64,000 bases of DNA from Macrostomum hystrix (taxonomy: Eukaryota > Platyhelminthes > Macrostomidae), in assembly GCA_950097015.1 (NCBI GenBank), contig CATNEN010000038.1, forward strand, positions 29,356,501 to 29,420,500. Reading direction: 5' to 3'. Below, piece by piece: positions 12,001 through 27,000 of this stretch; positions within the stretch are counted from its first letter, which is position 1, and each line of letters starts with the position of its first letter. The notes beneath the pieces were generated by a model. That model was not told the origin of the DNA. It saw only the letters and a program-made list of their open reading frames with translations, and did no database searches. A program made the position numbers and the translations under genes.

Positions 12001-15000
12001 TAGGATTCCTCACTCCAGGAGTTTCTAACGAACATTTCTTATTTTCTAAGTCTTACCTCAGCCCTATTAATAATCAGAGTTCCGTTGTCATGAACAATTA
12101 TTCTGCCTGCAGTTCGCAGCAGTTGTCCGTTGCGTCTCCATTCGATCTGGGCAAATTTTCCGCGAACCTGGCAGGTCAGGGTCACCGTCGGGTAGAGGCC
12201 GCTCAGATCCGTGGCCTGGAGAATATTCAGCACCTCGGGTGGGCCTGAAACAGTCGTTTTGCAATCCAATATATTAGTACTTTTAGTAGTAAAATCGCAT
12301 AATCTCATTATTGCTCTTAATGCGATTATCTGCTTTTTGACTTGGTCAGCGATTGGAAAGGAAATATTTTAGCCCAGTGTTAGTTAATCTACTGTCTACC
12401 AAGGCTATCTACTGTCTACCTAGGCTATCTACTGTCTACCTAGGCTATCTACTGTCTACCTTGGCTATTTACTGTCTACCTAGGCTATTTACTATCTACC
12501 TAGGCTATCTACTGTCTTCCTAGGCTATCTACTGTCTACCTAGGCTATCTACTGTCTACCTAGGCTATCTACTGTCTACCTAGGCTATTTACTGTCTACC
12601 TAAGCTATCTACTGTCTACCTAGGCTATTTACTGTCTACCTAGGCTATCTACTGTCTACCTAGGCTATCTACTGTCTATCTAGGCTATTTACTGTCTACC
12701 TAGGCTATCTACTGTCTACCTAGGCTATTTACTGTCTACCTAGGCTATCTACTGTCTACCTAGGCTATCTACTGTCTACCTAGGCTATCAACTGTCTACC
12801 TAGGCTATCTACTGTCTACCTAGGCTATTTACTGTCTACCTAGGCTATCTACTGTCTAACTAGGCTATCAACTGTCTACCTAGGCTATCTACTGTCTACC
12901 TAGGCTATCTACTGTCTACCTAGGCTATCTACTGTCTACCTAGGCTATTTACTGTCTACCTAGGCTATCTACTGTCTAACTAGGCTATCAACTGTCTACC
13001 TAGGCTATCTACTGTCTACCTAGGCTATCTACTGTCTACATAGGCTATCTACTGTCTACCTAGGCTATCTACTTTCTACTATGGTTATCGGCTGTTACAA
13101 ATAATCAGTCTCAATTTTAATTTAGGAATTTCACATGCTTATCACGCTTATCATTCATGCCACTCTGTAAATGTTCAAATTTAGTATTGATTTTTTAGTT
13201 TCAATTGGTTTCTTGAAATTTTTGCACCGCGGATTCTAGCCATCCAGTGTAGTTTCATTTGCAATCAAAACATTTTAATTAGGTACTTTTGCGATTTTTA
13301 TAAATGGGACTCGTATTTATATTTTCGCCTAATTACGAGTACTTTAAATTAGCATGTCCGAGTTGCTATGGCTATATTTATGCCCGTCCGAACCCACGGA
13401 AACACTCAATTTCTATAGCAAGCCCGCATCCAATGAAGCTGCTCAGTTACTATGGCTATTTCATAGAAATCCACATTTCAGGACGCTCTTACTTGTAATG
13501 CTAACTTAGTTATTCAAGGAAGCGCATGGATATCAGTTTCTAAAACAAGTTTTACCATCCGTATCCAAGGAAGCCCTTCCGTATCCAAGGAAGCCCTTCC
13601 GTATCCAAGGAAGCCCTTCCGTATCCAAGAAAGACCTTCCGTATCCAAGGAAGCCCTTCCGTATCCAAGGAAGCCCTTCCGTATCCAAGGAAGCCCTTCC
13701 GTATCCAAGGAAGCCCTTCCGTATCCAAGAAAGACCTTCCGTATCCAAGGAAGCCCTTCCGTATCCAAGGAAGCCCTTAGTTGCTATGGATACTTTTAGC
13801 ATCGGATATTCAAGGTAGCGCCCCGTTGCTATGGCCTCACCAAGCACAGTGACATTAGCTACAAGCCTTCGCAGCCTTCCAGCCTCGTTGACAGCCTCGC
13901 ATTCGTACAGGCCTGCATCAGCCAGTCGAAGCCGACTGACAGAGTAGACGCCGAAGCCGCTGCTACTAATTGAGTCCGCCCGTAGTCGAGTTCCATTGTG
14001 GTGCCAAATTATTTGTGGGGCTGGGCGCCCATTGGCCGAGCAGCGAAGTTGAATCCAGCCGTCAATATAAAAATCGTAATTTGGAGCGTTTTCTCGCGAG
14101 ACTTCCGGCGGTCCTGATACCTGAAGAATCAAATATTTGTCGTGATGAGTAATATTATTTTATTCATCAGTCTCTGTGGCGTATTCTTCAGTGTTGATTC
14201 TGGCGTTTGTCTATGTGACTATATTCCTTTGTCTGATGCTTTGTCTGCGTCTATAGCTGCGTCTTTGTCTAAAGTTGCGTCTTTGTCTGATGCTGTCTCT
14301 TTTCCTGAAGTTGTGTACGTATCTGATGTTGCGTCTTTGTTTGCGAAGTTGCGTTTGAAGTTCTGCCTTTGTCTGTGTCTAAAGCTGTGCCTTTGTAAGA
14401 GTCTGAAGTTGTGTCCTTGTCTGCGTCTGAAGTTGTCTTTGTCTGAGGCTAAAACCGTTGTGTCCCTGTGGCTGTGATGCTAAAAAGGTCGCGTTAATAT
14501 TTAATATGACGCAGTCGATCACCAACTCTGACCTCAATTTGGTCGTCTGTTACACTAGGCGGCGTTAGTACTCGCAGCAGCACCTCGGCTGAGTGGGCAC
14601 CGGCAGAGTTCTCAGCTCGGCACTGGTAAGATCCTTCGTCAGTCTGACTGACCCGCACAATGACCAGGCTCATTGTAGTCAAGCCACTGTCATCGATAGT
14701 AATCGACTGTCTGTAACGCGCCGATGTTGCAAGTTCAACTCCGTTGCGGTACCAGGAAAACTTCGTTCCGGAACCGTCGCTGTTGCTGCTGCTGCTGCTG
14801 CTGCTAGTAGAGGCACTCCGCACCTGGCAGACAACTGCAGCGTCCGTTAACATGCCCGGTATCTGGGCGACAGTGACCACTGGATTGGTTGGCGCCACTG
14901 ATGGACGATCTAGATTAAGCATAAAGAAACATAAATTAACTAGGAGAATTTAACTTTCTTTGACAATGATCTATTTGTTAAAGATTTTTCTGATTTGCTT

Positions 15001-18000
15001 TGTAATATGGAAAGGCAATCGAGAAAGAAAGTTGGTTGCAGCTTAGCAAGCTCGCACTTTTGAACGAGAGGTTGCTAGTTCGATTCTCAGCCCCAATTTG
15101 TAAAGAAACTTTCAAAGCCCTCCGATCGACGTCATCATTGTCAAGATATTCAGCGATTCTTGTCGAAGAATCTGGTGACAAGGACAGCTAGCATGGCTAT
15201 GTGTAAACCTCTATATTGTAACTAACATGGTTATATGATAAACTTTCGTGAGCAGAAAAACAACGCCTATATTAATGGCTTGTGCTACCTGACACCGGGT
15301 GAGAATCCTTGAATATCTAGACGATACCGATGTTTGTGATTCTGGAAGTTGTTTCCTCGGATGGAGGGTAAATTTAAACTTTAAACTTTAAACTATACTT
15401 AATTTAAACTTTAATTTAAACATTTAAACTATCCATGCTTTAAATGCGTTAATTTACTACAGTGGCAGACTGTCTCGCAGATGATGGATTGTTTTGAAGC
15501 AGTTGACGATTTCAATGCGGCCGCCTCCCAATTCCGCCCAACATCAAAATGGTTTTGCCGCGTTTTTTCGACGTCAAGACAAGCTCGGCAAAATTGAAAG
15601 CGACGGGTTTGCTGCTCGCTATCCAGAAAAAAATACGTCCTACAATCACAGCTTGTGGCGCCCAGGCGTTGAACACTAGTTCTGTCTCACCTTTATTTAG
15701 TCAAGCATTTTAAGGTCGGAAGTTTGCTATAGGTTTTTAGATTGGTCAAAAAACAGTAAGTTAACTGTGGTGGATTTGAGTGCCTGCCTGCCCCATTGCT
15801 ATATGTAGCGTCGTCACGTGTACGCCTGGCGCTTCCCCCTTCTCTGTGTGCGTGTTGCATGTGCATTTTGCGGTAGGTGTCGCGTCAGAGAGAGATAGAG
15901 AGAGTACATGTACGTGCGTGCGACCTATCACTAAGCTTTAAAGGTAAAATATAAAGCAACTGTTGGCAACCTCAGTGGCACCCGAACCAAAATCTCAGTA
16001 AACAACAAGGCAGTTTGCGCTAGAGTTCAACAGTGACACAGCGATTCTTCAATGGTGCAGCATAGACTCCAGAAAGCGAGGATTTTAAGAGCGATGGTCA
16101 CCAGATTGGTCCAGAATGCCCAAGACCTGCTGAAGACAGAGGCTGAAGACATCTACAGTACTGGGAGCCCTGCGCCTCAACCAGCAGCAACTGCAGGCAA
16201 CAGATGAAGAACTGGCTGCTGACGTTGACGAGAAAGCTCTTCAAGAGGAGGAGGAGCAAACGCTAGAGCAAGACCTGCTGGCAGGAAGGACGATTTCGAG
16301 CCTAACCAGACGGCTGCAGACACTTCAAGACCGTCCACTCCACAACAACAGCGCGCAAACTTGACGACTCAGCCGGCGATCAGGCTACCGAAGCTGCAGC
16401 CACCGTCATTCAGTGGAGATCGCATTCTGGGACCGCTTCAGCTCAAGCATCCATGACAACCCTAGTCTGAGTGTCGTTGACCAATTCAGCTTTAGTCGGA
16501 ACGCATGACATTTTTCAACCTGCATGGAGTCAAACCTTTTTGAGCATCTTCCGAAACAGCGATAAAGTCACCACCTTTCATGCACGTTGAGATATTTCAA
16601 TGACCCCAGGAGCGCATATGTATTTAGTTTATATCCCTTTACGCTAGTCAGTTCAAATTTTATCAGACTTAGTTCATCTTCAACTCGAGTCTCACCTATC
16701 ACTTCCAGTACGCGGTCCATTGTGTCGATGCCTGCTGAGTTTCTTGCGGTGCAACGAAACACGCCGGCATCGGTGGGTCTGATTTATTTTAAAACAAAGA
16801 AAGATATATTTACGGTAGAATTATTGTCCGAGTATCCCTTCATCAATTTGCTTTTTTCCCTTACCGCACATTAGCAATGTGCATATCGCCTGAGTCACTT
16901 AGCCTGTAAAACGGATTATTCCAGTAAATCTGCGAGCCGTTCTTGCTCCATGTGACCAGAGGCTGTGGATCGCCGCTTGCTCGACAGTCGAGTGTGGCTT
17001 CTTGGCCGGCTGGGACTCGAATCACTCGACTACTGGGCGGCTGGATGACAGGTGCGACTGTCACGACAGGTGATGGGAGGCAGATGGAGATTAGTGTACA
17101 GTAATCTACTATGCACACAAGCTATAAATCTAATCTACAAAATCTCCTAAATTATCTAAAAATTCCAATATACAGAGTCAAATCTAAGAAAGATTCGAGA
17201 CACAAAAGTCCAGTCGATGGAAGGTCCAATCTACAAAGACTCCAATATGCGAAACTCTAATCCACAAAGAGTGCAGTCTACCAAGAGTCCAATCTATAAG
17301 GACTCCAATCTACACAGACTTAAGTCTACAAAGATTCAAATCTACAAAGACTTAAATCTAAAAATAATCCAATCTAAAAAGAGTCAAATCTACAAGGACT
17401 CAAATCTAAAAATAATCCAATATAAAAAGAGTCAAATCTACAAAGACTCAAATCTAAAAATAATCCAATATAAAAAGAGTCAAATCTACAAAGACTCAAA
17501 TCTACAAAGACTACAATCTACAAAGACTACAATCTACAAAGACTCAAATCTAGTCAAATATAAAAGAATGATGTGCAAAATGGTTCCCGAACGACAGAAA
17601 AATGTTACTCACGCCAAATTTGCAGTCGTATTTCAGCAACCGCCGTACCAGCGATATTTCTAGCTTCGCATGTGTATAGTCCGGCGTGTTGCACGTCCAG
17701 ATTGTTGATGATCAAAGAGTTGCGAGTCAACTGGTAAGCTGAAAACAGGATACCCGTGCAAGCACACCTTGTAGTTTCTACGAGCGTTGTGGAGCACGTT
17801 AAAAAACAACTCACTGCTGTCCTGCGCAATGGCATCAGAACCTTTCTTCCAGCCAACCGTCGGTTCGGGGTCGCCAATAGCGGTACAGTTGAGCTTAACA
17901 GATTGGCCACGTTTGGCCACCACCGTGCGAGGATACGGACCTCCGGTGATTCTGGGTTTCACTGAGAATTGGAGCGACACTTTGCATTTTTTGTGTTTTT

Positions 18001-21000
18001 GATGGTCTTAATGAGCACATGCGATTCATGTCGAAGCCCATGGACTAAGTTTTGATGCCGGTACCCAATGTGGACAAATCTCAATCACTATGACTTACCA
18101 AACACCTGCAGCTGAATATGAGCCAAATCACGACCAGCGTTGTTAACAATCATGCAGGTGTACGAAGCGGCGTCTGACCTGATTACACTCGACAAGATGA
18201 GGGCGTCCCGACCTATCTGCAACCTACCACCCTCTGTCAAGGTCTGGCCGTCCTTCAACCAGGTGATGGTCGGCTCCGGAGATGCGTCGAATAGACAAGG
18301 CAATCGGACATTGCTTTCGCCTTCGCTGGATGTGATGGTCTTGCGTTGTCCGTCACGGATGCGCGGCTTCTGGCTCACTCTCAGGTCGTACACCTTAGTG
18401 ATTTGACCGGCGCTGTTAACTGCTTGGCAGGTGTATTCAGCTTGGTCATCGAGAGCGGCCGAGAATATTACAAGGCGTTGACCATCGTCAATCAATGTTA
18501 AACGTCTCGGCTCGGTTAAGTCCGTATTGAGATTTTGTCTCGAACCATCCTGTCGATAACGCCACCAGCTTATCCTTGGCCTAGGGTTGCCGAGGGTAGC
18601 TGGGCAGTTTAGCTCCACAAGCTCATGTAGAATAGCGTTTCGTGTCTCGCGATTCGCATCGAATCCAGGTGGAAAACTGGGTGCAGACTGGACGACTAAG
18701 TGATACCTCTTCGTGACAACACCTCCTTCATTTTCTAAGCGACAGGTGAATGTACCTGTATCGTTGGGATGCGTGGAATAAACTGATAGTGTAGATCCAA
18801 GTTCTGTTTCAGTAAACCGATAACTTGCTCCGCCAGCGATCAGAACTTCCACGGGGAGACCGTCTTTCGTCCAATTTATTAAAGGTCTGAAATTCATGTC
18901 GCATCTCAGTTTGAATTAAAAGCTCTTTTGTTATAACTTAATTGCAAATTTAACTTACCTTGTAGAGTCTAAGGCTGTGCAAGACAATGTTGTTAGTGCT
19001 GGCGCTTTAACAGTTACCGTGACATCATCTGAGCCTTCGCGCAGTATTGGAGGAGACAATACTACCAGCTTGAAGTAGCGTGTTAGCCATTGGCCTCCTA
19101 AACTAGCGGTGCATGTGTAGTTACCTGCTTGATCAGGCTTAACTGCCGCAAAGCGCAATTGACTAGCGCCATTGCTTCGTTCGCTGCTGCTTCTCTGAGA
19201 ATCAGTCCAGTCGATTGGGCCATGACCGAGTCTAACCCACAGAAAACTTGGCGACGGGCTTCCAGACACTTCAATCGCCAGTGAGCAGTCAAGCGACGTC
19301 GATTGATTTTCAGCGACTCGCACCAACACGTAGATGCCAGATCTGTCATCCAAGAAGCGAATCGGGGGTGCTACTTTGATTGAGAACCTGCGACTATCAT
19401 GACCGTATTGGTTCCTGGCTGAGCACTGGTAGCTGCCAGAATCGGCAAACTCGGACGGTCTGATGACGAGTCGCTCATAGTTCGATTCCATACGGATTCG
19501 ATTCGATTCAATCTACAGAGAAACATTTTTAGGTATATCAGTAATATTTTATAAGAAAATGTTTGATTGCAAATAAACACTTTTTTTAAACGTAAAGGTC
19601 CTAGATGACCGTAGATATCCCAGGGCACTGATATACCTAAGCTCGATTCCGCGGCGAGGCCACATTCATTTGGGGCGCAGCCGCGGAGAGAAGGCTTGGG
19701 GCTGAAGGCGTCGTGCAATTCACGCAATGAGGGCCAACCTCAAAGCCAGAGTGAAGTGTACACTGCCTGACGATGAGAAAGTCATGGCATATGTACACAC
19801 ACTGTGTGAGCTTGTGCCTGCGTACAGGATCTGAGTGTGTGTGTGTGTGTGTGTGCTCAGGAGTCAGCGAAGTGGGCAGAATTGCCTCCTCGCTGGCTGC
19901 GGGTCTAGTATTACAAAATCATGTGCCATCACTCACAGCTATCCAGCACTTATTATTATTATTATTAGATTGAATCACGGCCTACTTAATTATCGCCAAT
20001 AGCCAGTGGATTCAAAATACTTTTTTGTTCTGAATGAGGCACAGCTCATTTTGAAAGGAACAAGAGGCAGCAAGTTTTACCTCTAATAATTGTTCGTTCC
20101 TTTTCTCGGACCATTGAAATACCTCATTCTAATGTCCATTTGGAAACTGTACTTTTACGAGCTAAATTTAATGCTCCCAAGAAGACACATGGCCACTTAC
20201 AATCTGGCTTCCATTTTTCGTCCAGCTCATGTCTATGGGCCGAGTACCGTTCAACACTCGGCAGTCAAGAATTAGTGTATCACCGGAATTCACACGCAAG
20301 GTTTCAGGTGACGGTCCGGAAGAGCCGCGAATCAATGGAGCATCGACGACGAGCAGAAACAGCTCCACGGCGTCTGAACCAGCCCGGTTGGCCGCCTCGC
20401 AACGATATCGACCCCGATGTGCTTCAGTAGCGCTAAGAATCTCGAGCTCTTCTCCGTTGCGTCTTAAAATTAGACCATCGGCTTCTTCTGAAATCACCGG
20501 CCTGCCTTCCACAGACCACAGCAGTTTAGGCCGAGGGCTCCCTGATCTGACTGGGCAAGATAAGCGGATGCCGCGGTTGCGCAACACCCAACGCTCCAAC
20601 TGGCCAATTTTATCGCGGTCAATCACCGGCGTGTCACTGACGTCTAGCTGGATTCGACTGGTAGCGGAACCGACACGATTAGTTGCTGTGCACTCGTAAC
20701 TGCCTGAGTCACTGGCTACCAGGCTACGTATAGTTAGCACCTTGCGATCTGGTGAGAGCCTGACTCTACCGTTTGAGCTGGAATCTGATGATGATGACGA
20801 ACTCATTCGCCAGTTTATCACAGCCGGTGGTACACCATCCGTCACATTGCATGTTAGGCTGACATTCTGACCAGTACTGCGATGCACCTGTACAACTCTG
20901 GAGTCAGCGAGTGGCGAATAGATGACGGAGACGTCGATTGTGAGGCTGTCAGAGCCGGCCTTGTTGCTCACAATGCAAATGTACTTGCCAGCGTGTCCCA

Positions 21001-24000
21001 GGCGGGCACGGCGAATCAGAAGCGACTTGGTCTGCCGTTTGGATTGTGATTTGTTTAATCGAAACTAAAAACTACAGACCAAAATCTAAGATTTTATCTT
21101 TACTCACCCCATCAGCGTTATGGACTAGATCAGCGATTCTAGCATCGAGTGGCTCCCCATCCTTGAGCCATATTACTTCCAGAGCACCGCTATCCGAGCT
21201 TCGGCCCTCGGATACACGGCACTCAAGCAGGAGACTAGTGTTTAGTTCCACCAGCTTTTTCGAATCGACCAGACCGGTTGGCGGGATGATCATCGGCTTT
21301 GAGATCACGCTTACATTGTAAATAATTGTTGCCGTACCAAACTCGTTGCTAGCAACACACCTGTATGGACCAGCTGATGCTCTGACTATCGAACGCAGAG
21401 TCAGTATTGAGCCTTGCGTAGCTCCACTACTGGATAATAGACTTTCGTTGTGATACCACCGAAATTCTGGACTCGGAATGGCGGTGACATTGCAGACGAG
21501 TTCGCGTGTTTCGCCTACAAAAACTTTCAGTTGTCTCCGACCAACAGTTGATGCCGCGTCCACAGGAGCTTGTCCGACTACTAGCCGTATAACATGGGAC
21601 TTGCTGTCGTGAGTATTGCGAGCCGTGCATCGATAGTTGTCCGCGTGAGACAGGTCCGCCTTGGCAATTCTTAGTCGCTGACCATCTTGATCGATGGTCG
21701 AGTCGACGCTGGTCACAGAGACTCCGCTGGTTCTGGTCCACTCGATGGAGGGCTTAGGCCGACCAGTCACCCGGCACACAAGTTCCACCGGTCTGCCTCG
21801 CTCAACGAGCACTGGTGGTCTACTTGAGCTGATCGGATCTATGTATATGAACTCTAAAAGTAAGTAAACGGTTTGTTCAAGTATTTGGGGTGAGTGGCAG
21901 AGCAGTCTAACGCTTTTGCCTCTCGCACCAAGGTCCCTGAGCTCGATTCCGCGGCGAGGTCATATTCATTTGGAACGCAGCCGCGGAGAGAAGGCTTGGG
22001 GCTTGACAACCTCCAAAGCACAGTGAAAGTGCACACTGCCTGATAATGCGAAATTCAGGGCTGGTGTACATGACTGTGTGAGTGTATGCCTGCGTACGGT
22101 GTCTGTGTGCGTGTGAGGAGCCAGCGACATGGGCGGAATAGCCTCCTATTTCCTCCTACGGGTCTAGTGTCACCAAATTATGTTCCAATGCATACAGTCC
22201 TCCTACAAATATTATTGTTGTTATAGTCTTGAATACTGGCAAACAATAGAACTTTGGCCATATTACAGTAGTTTAAAAACAAATTTTCAACTCACTTGGA
22301 ATTGTTACCAAGACGCGGTCCTGAGCAGTTCCAGCTTCGTTGCTAGCTGAACAGAACCACTCGCCATCCGTGGCGTCCGAGGCCTCAAAAGTGATGCTAG
22401 ATCCGCCTCGATCAATCGATGTTGTATTTTCAATAATTCGTGATGAAAGCGACCGGCGCCAACTGATTCTTGGCGATGGAATGCCCGCCATGACGAGACA
22501 GTACAGAGAGATTCTCTCACCGGGCGTCGCTATCACATTTTCGGACAAGGCCTTCACGGATGGCGGCTCGATGTAGACAAGCTCAAGCGATAGGGTCGAA
22601 GGAGTTTTCGACAGCGTCATTCCGGTGCGGCACACGAAAACACCGGCCTGCCGCGGTCCAGCATTGTCGATCAGCAGCACTCCGGTTGGCGACACCAGCT
22701 GACCGTCACTATGCCGCCACCAAGTTAACTCGATACCAGGCGGTCCCGATTCAAGCAGGCATTTGATACGGATGGTGTCGTTCTGACGATAAGTCTGTCG
22801 CGTTCCACTTGGCGATAGGCGCAGATTGATTGGCACATCGTAGATCGTCAGCCAGGTTGACTTCAAACCGAATATTGTCGAGCTGGGCCCGTCCGTGGCG
22901 TAGCTGGCTCGGCAGGTGTACTTGCCAGCGTCCGAACTGCTCAAGTATCTACGAGTTCAAATCGTATATAATTTTTTTGTTAATCTCATGCATCGCTTTT
23001 CATGTCACCCTTTTGTCTCACACAGCTCAATCTCACCTTATTGTCAACCGTTTTTCAACACCGCTCATGCGTCTCGTCTCTGACACGGTTATTCGACTTG
23101 AGTTCACTAGCGGTCTAGTTGCATGAGTTCTAGAGTCGCCGCGTAACCATTCAACAGTCAGGGCTGGCAAACTGGTGGACACTGAAGAAGACTCCGCTGC
23201 TACCAGGCAGAGCAGCTCGGCGACTCCATAGCTGGCCGCTGAGGAATTTGCTGGCGCAATCAGGACAGATGGCGGATCAGCTGCAAAGGTGTTACTTGCG
23301 TGTGTTTTGCAGTTCATTGACCTAATGTAAACGTGTGTATCGAATGAATCTTTACCAATCAGTATTTATGCTTATCTTTGAATTGGGTACCGGCGTTGGT
23401 AACTAAAAGCCCGGAATAACATTTTTCAGGGAAGCAAACTCACGCTGCACAATGACCTGCACTCGGTCCGAGTGCATCTGTCCATCAATTGTGGTGGCTA
23501 TCAACTCGTAGACTCCAGCCGCCGTTGAGTCAGCCTCCTTTAAGTCCAGGATCTGCAGTCGCTGACCAGCAGGGCTACTTATCGATTGCAGTAACTGTTT
23601 GCGATTATCGCTCAGCAGCTTGTACCAGGTGGCCAGGTAGTCTTTGGTGCTGAACACCTTGCAACGCAGGGCGGTCCATTCGCCGCGGCGGACTTGCACA
23701 TCCAGACTGCGGCATTCGACACGAGGAGCCGGTGCTACCAGCGCTTTGACCGCCGTTGGAGAATAACGCTGGTAGTCGCGACCGTCAAGATCCTTGCCTG
23801 TCACCTGAATATTAAGGGGGTTAGCAATAGAGAGGCCACGCTTTCTTTCCATCTGGACAAAGACCACAGGGGTATTTCAAATGCCCACTGCATGCTTCAC
23901 GACAGCTCCCAAACCGAATGACCGATTTTCCTGAAATTCTGCGATGTGTATCAAACTTGGTGCATAAATGGGTACATAATTAAATTTTCTGAGCAGCTAA

Positions 24001-27000
24001 ATTTTCCCAATATTGGTGGAGGCTTTTACCACCAGATACCCCGACGAGAGTCGTTGAATATCTCGACAATGAAAAAAACGTGTGATTCTAGAAGTTGTTT
24101 CTTCGAAAAGAACGGAAAATTTTTTATCGTGATCTGGATTTTCAAAACGATAAGTCGAATATTTTAGGAAAAAGATATATAAACATGGGCCTTTGAAATT
24201 CCTCCCGTGCTTTTTCTATTGATACTCAAGTTCGTCGGTTTTTCACAGTGCATTGTCGCTAGTGAAGCGTCCTCCTCACCACAACGTAGAAGAACCCGGA
24301 TGGCGGCTCCAACCGATCTGTGACAAAGGCGCTGCCACCTGATCCGCCAGTGATCTGCCTCGCCCGGGCGGTGATTAGGCTGTACTTTTCAAATGTAGTC
24401 AGGGCTACATAGTTAACTGTTCCCAGTGCAGCTGTTTGATTGATGTACAGATGCGATGGAATGCCTGCATTATTGAAACGATGTCCGCGGGGGAAAGGGG
24501 TAAGTGCCAAGGTCCCTTAGCTCGATTTGTTTCATAATTATTGCACGTCTTATATTGATCTCACTCACCCAAATAAGGTCGACCAGAGTTATTTTCACCT
24601 TCAATAGGATACCTATCGGCTAGATTAATTGAGAACGCGTGATTGAAGTCAAGCTTACTCCGACCAGTGACTCGAATTGAATGCTTGGCGTTGCCATCGC
24701 TATCGACTGAAATAATCAATTACGTGTGCGATCGTTACAAATTACGAGAAACGTAGAAACGGTTAAAAAAAGGATATTGCTAGAAAAAATCATACGTCTA
24801 GGTGGTGTAACTTTAAGAGTCCAGTGTCCCTGTATGGGGCTGCTAACGCTTTTCACCTCCACATTTGGCAGACTCGCGTTGTATGCAGGATTTACCTGTC
24901 GACCTTGGAAATCAATACGGAAATGTTTAAAATTTTGTTTAGACAAGATGAAAAGCGTTTTACCAAAGTAGGATTTACCAAATGGATCCTGCAGTGATTC
25001 AATTTTGACACCTGGACCAGACACCGATACGGTAAGGTATTTCACTGTGCTATCAATCGGTATGTCGTAGATGTTATTTTCGTCTGGTAGTTCTTTGTCA
25101 ACGCTCAGTATGTGTACTCGTTCTGGCGTGAGGGCCACTTTTACCAGGTTCATGATCTGCAATTAAATCAGTTTATGCAGGAGTTTAATGAGTCCAGTAC
25201 TACTGTTCACTCTACTGTAAAACCGCTACCAACATCAGGTGGATTAGAACTTAAAGCACTCTTTTCTGCTCTGCTCTGTTCTGTTCTGTTCTATTCTATT
25301 CTGTTCTATTCTGTTCTGCTCTGTTCTGTTCTGTTCTGTTCTGTTCTATTCTGTTCTGTTCTGTTCTGCTCTGTTCTATTCTGTTCTGTTCTATTCTGTT
25401 CTGTTCTGTTCTGCTCTGTTCTATTCTGTTCTGTTCTATTCTGTTCTGTTCTGTTCTGCTCTGTTCTATTCTGTTCTGTTCTATTCTGTTCTGTTCTGTT
25501 CTGCTCTGTTCTGCTCTGCTCTATTCTGTTCTGTTCTGTTCTGTTCTATTCTGCTCTATTCTGTTCTGCTCTGTTCTGCTCTGTTCTGTTCTGTTCTGTT
25601 CTGTTCTGTTCTGTTCTGTTCGGTTCTGTTTTGTTCTGTTCTACTCTGCTCTGTTCTTTTCTATTCTGTTCTGCTCTGCTCTATTCTGTTCTGTTCTGTT
25701 CTGTTCTGTTCTATTCTGTTCGGTTCTGTTTTGTTCTGTTCTACTCTGCTCTGCTCTATTCTGTTCTGTTCTGTTCTGTTCTGTTCTGTTCTGTTCTGTT
25801 CGGTTCTGTTTTGTTCTGTTCTACTCTGCTCTGTTCTTTTCTATTCTGTTCTGCTCTGCTCTATTCTGTTCTGCTCTATTCTGCTCTATTCTGTTCTGTT
25901 CTGTTCTGTTCTGTTCTGTTCAGCTGCTGTCATTGCATCGCAGGCAGAGTTATGTAACAGCAGATAAATCTAGAAATTCTTATCAGCTGCTGCGTTCATT
26001 TCATTTCCAAGCATGCCTCGCCCGTGTCCCAGAGGGACTCGAATATCAATAGCGGTTTTCTCTGATTTCTGTGTCTGTTGATTGGGAACATATTTGCTTC
26101 TGTTAAACATCAGGTCTATATGGTGCAGCTGAGGGCAAGACATTGTAATTAAGTGTAGCACAAGATCCTCTTGACCCCAACTACCCCTGGTCTTTCACAG
26201 ATTCTCTATATAATTAACAGCGTAACGTTATTGTCGTTAATCACACTCCGGTATAGGTAGCCTAATTCGTTTTCTTTTTGAAGACAATTTCTGCTGGACA
26301 ATTAGTTAAGAGGCCTTGCTGCTGCTGCTGCTGCTTCTGCGTGTATATTTCTAAACCCCCTCAAAAGGAACAGCTGACACTAACGGATTATTTCAACTCG
26401 AAGCAGATTCCCTATTGTGACATAAGGTTCCGTGTGGATTGAACTGAGGTTCTTGGATTAAACTGAGGTTCATGGATTAAACTGAGGTTCATGGATTAAA
26501 CTGAGGTTCATGGATTAAACTGAGGTTCATGGATTAAACTGAGGTTCATGGATTAAACTGAGGTTCTTGGATTAAACTGAGGTTCATGGATTATCCAACA
26601 CCCTAGGATTATCTAACACGCAAGGATTATCTAACACCCAAGGATTATCTAACACCCTAGGATTATCTAACACGCAAGGATTATCTACCACCTAAGGATT
26701 ATTAAACACCCAAGGATTATCTAACACGCAAGGATTATCTAAGAACTGAGGATTATCTTAACACCTAAGGATTATCTAACACACAAGGATTATCTAACAC
26801 CCTAGGATTATCTAACACACAAGGATTATCTAACACACAAGGATTATCTAACACCCAAGGATTATCTAACAACTGAGGATTATCTTAACACCCAAGGATT
26901 ATCTAACACGCAAGGATTATTTAACAACTGAGGATTATCTTAACACCTAAGGATTATCTAACGCGCAAGGATTATCTAACAACTGAGAATTATCTTAACA

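Noticed and set aside
21885-21960. tRNA gene candidate
   Set aside because: A and B boxes are present, but the segment continues into a body shared by six other copies, so it is a SINE head rather than a tRNA.
25112-25967. 281-codon Cys/Leu/Phe-rich ORF
   Set aside because: A pentanucleotide array read through three codons per 15 bp; it overlaps hemicentin exon 4 antisense.
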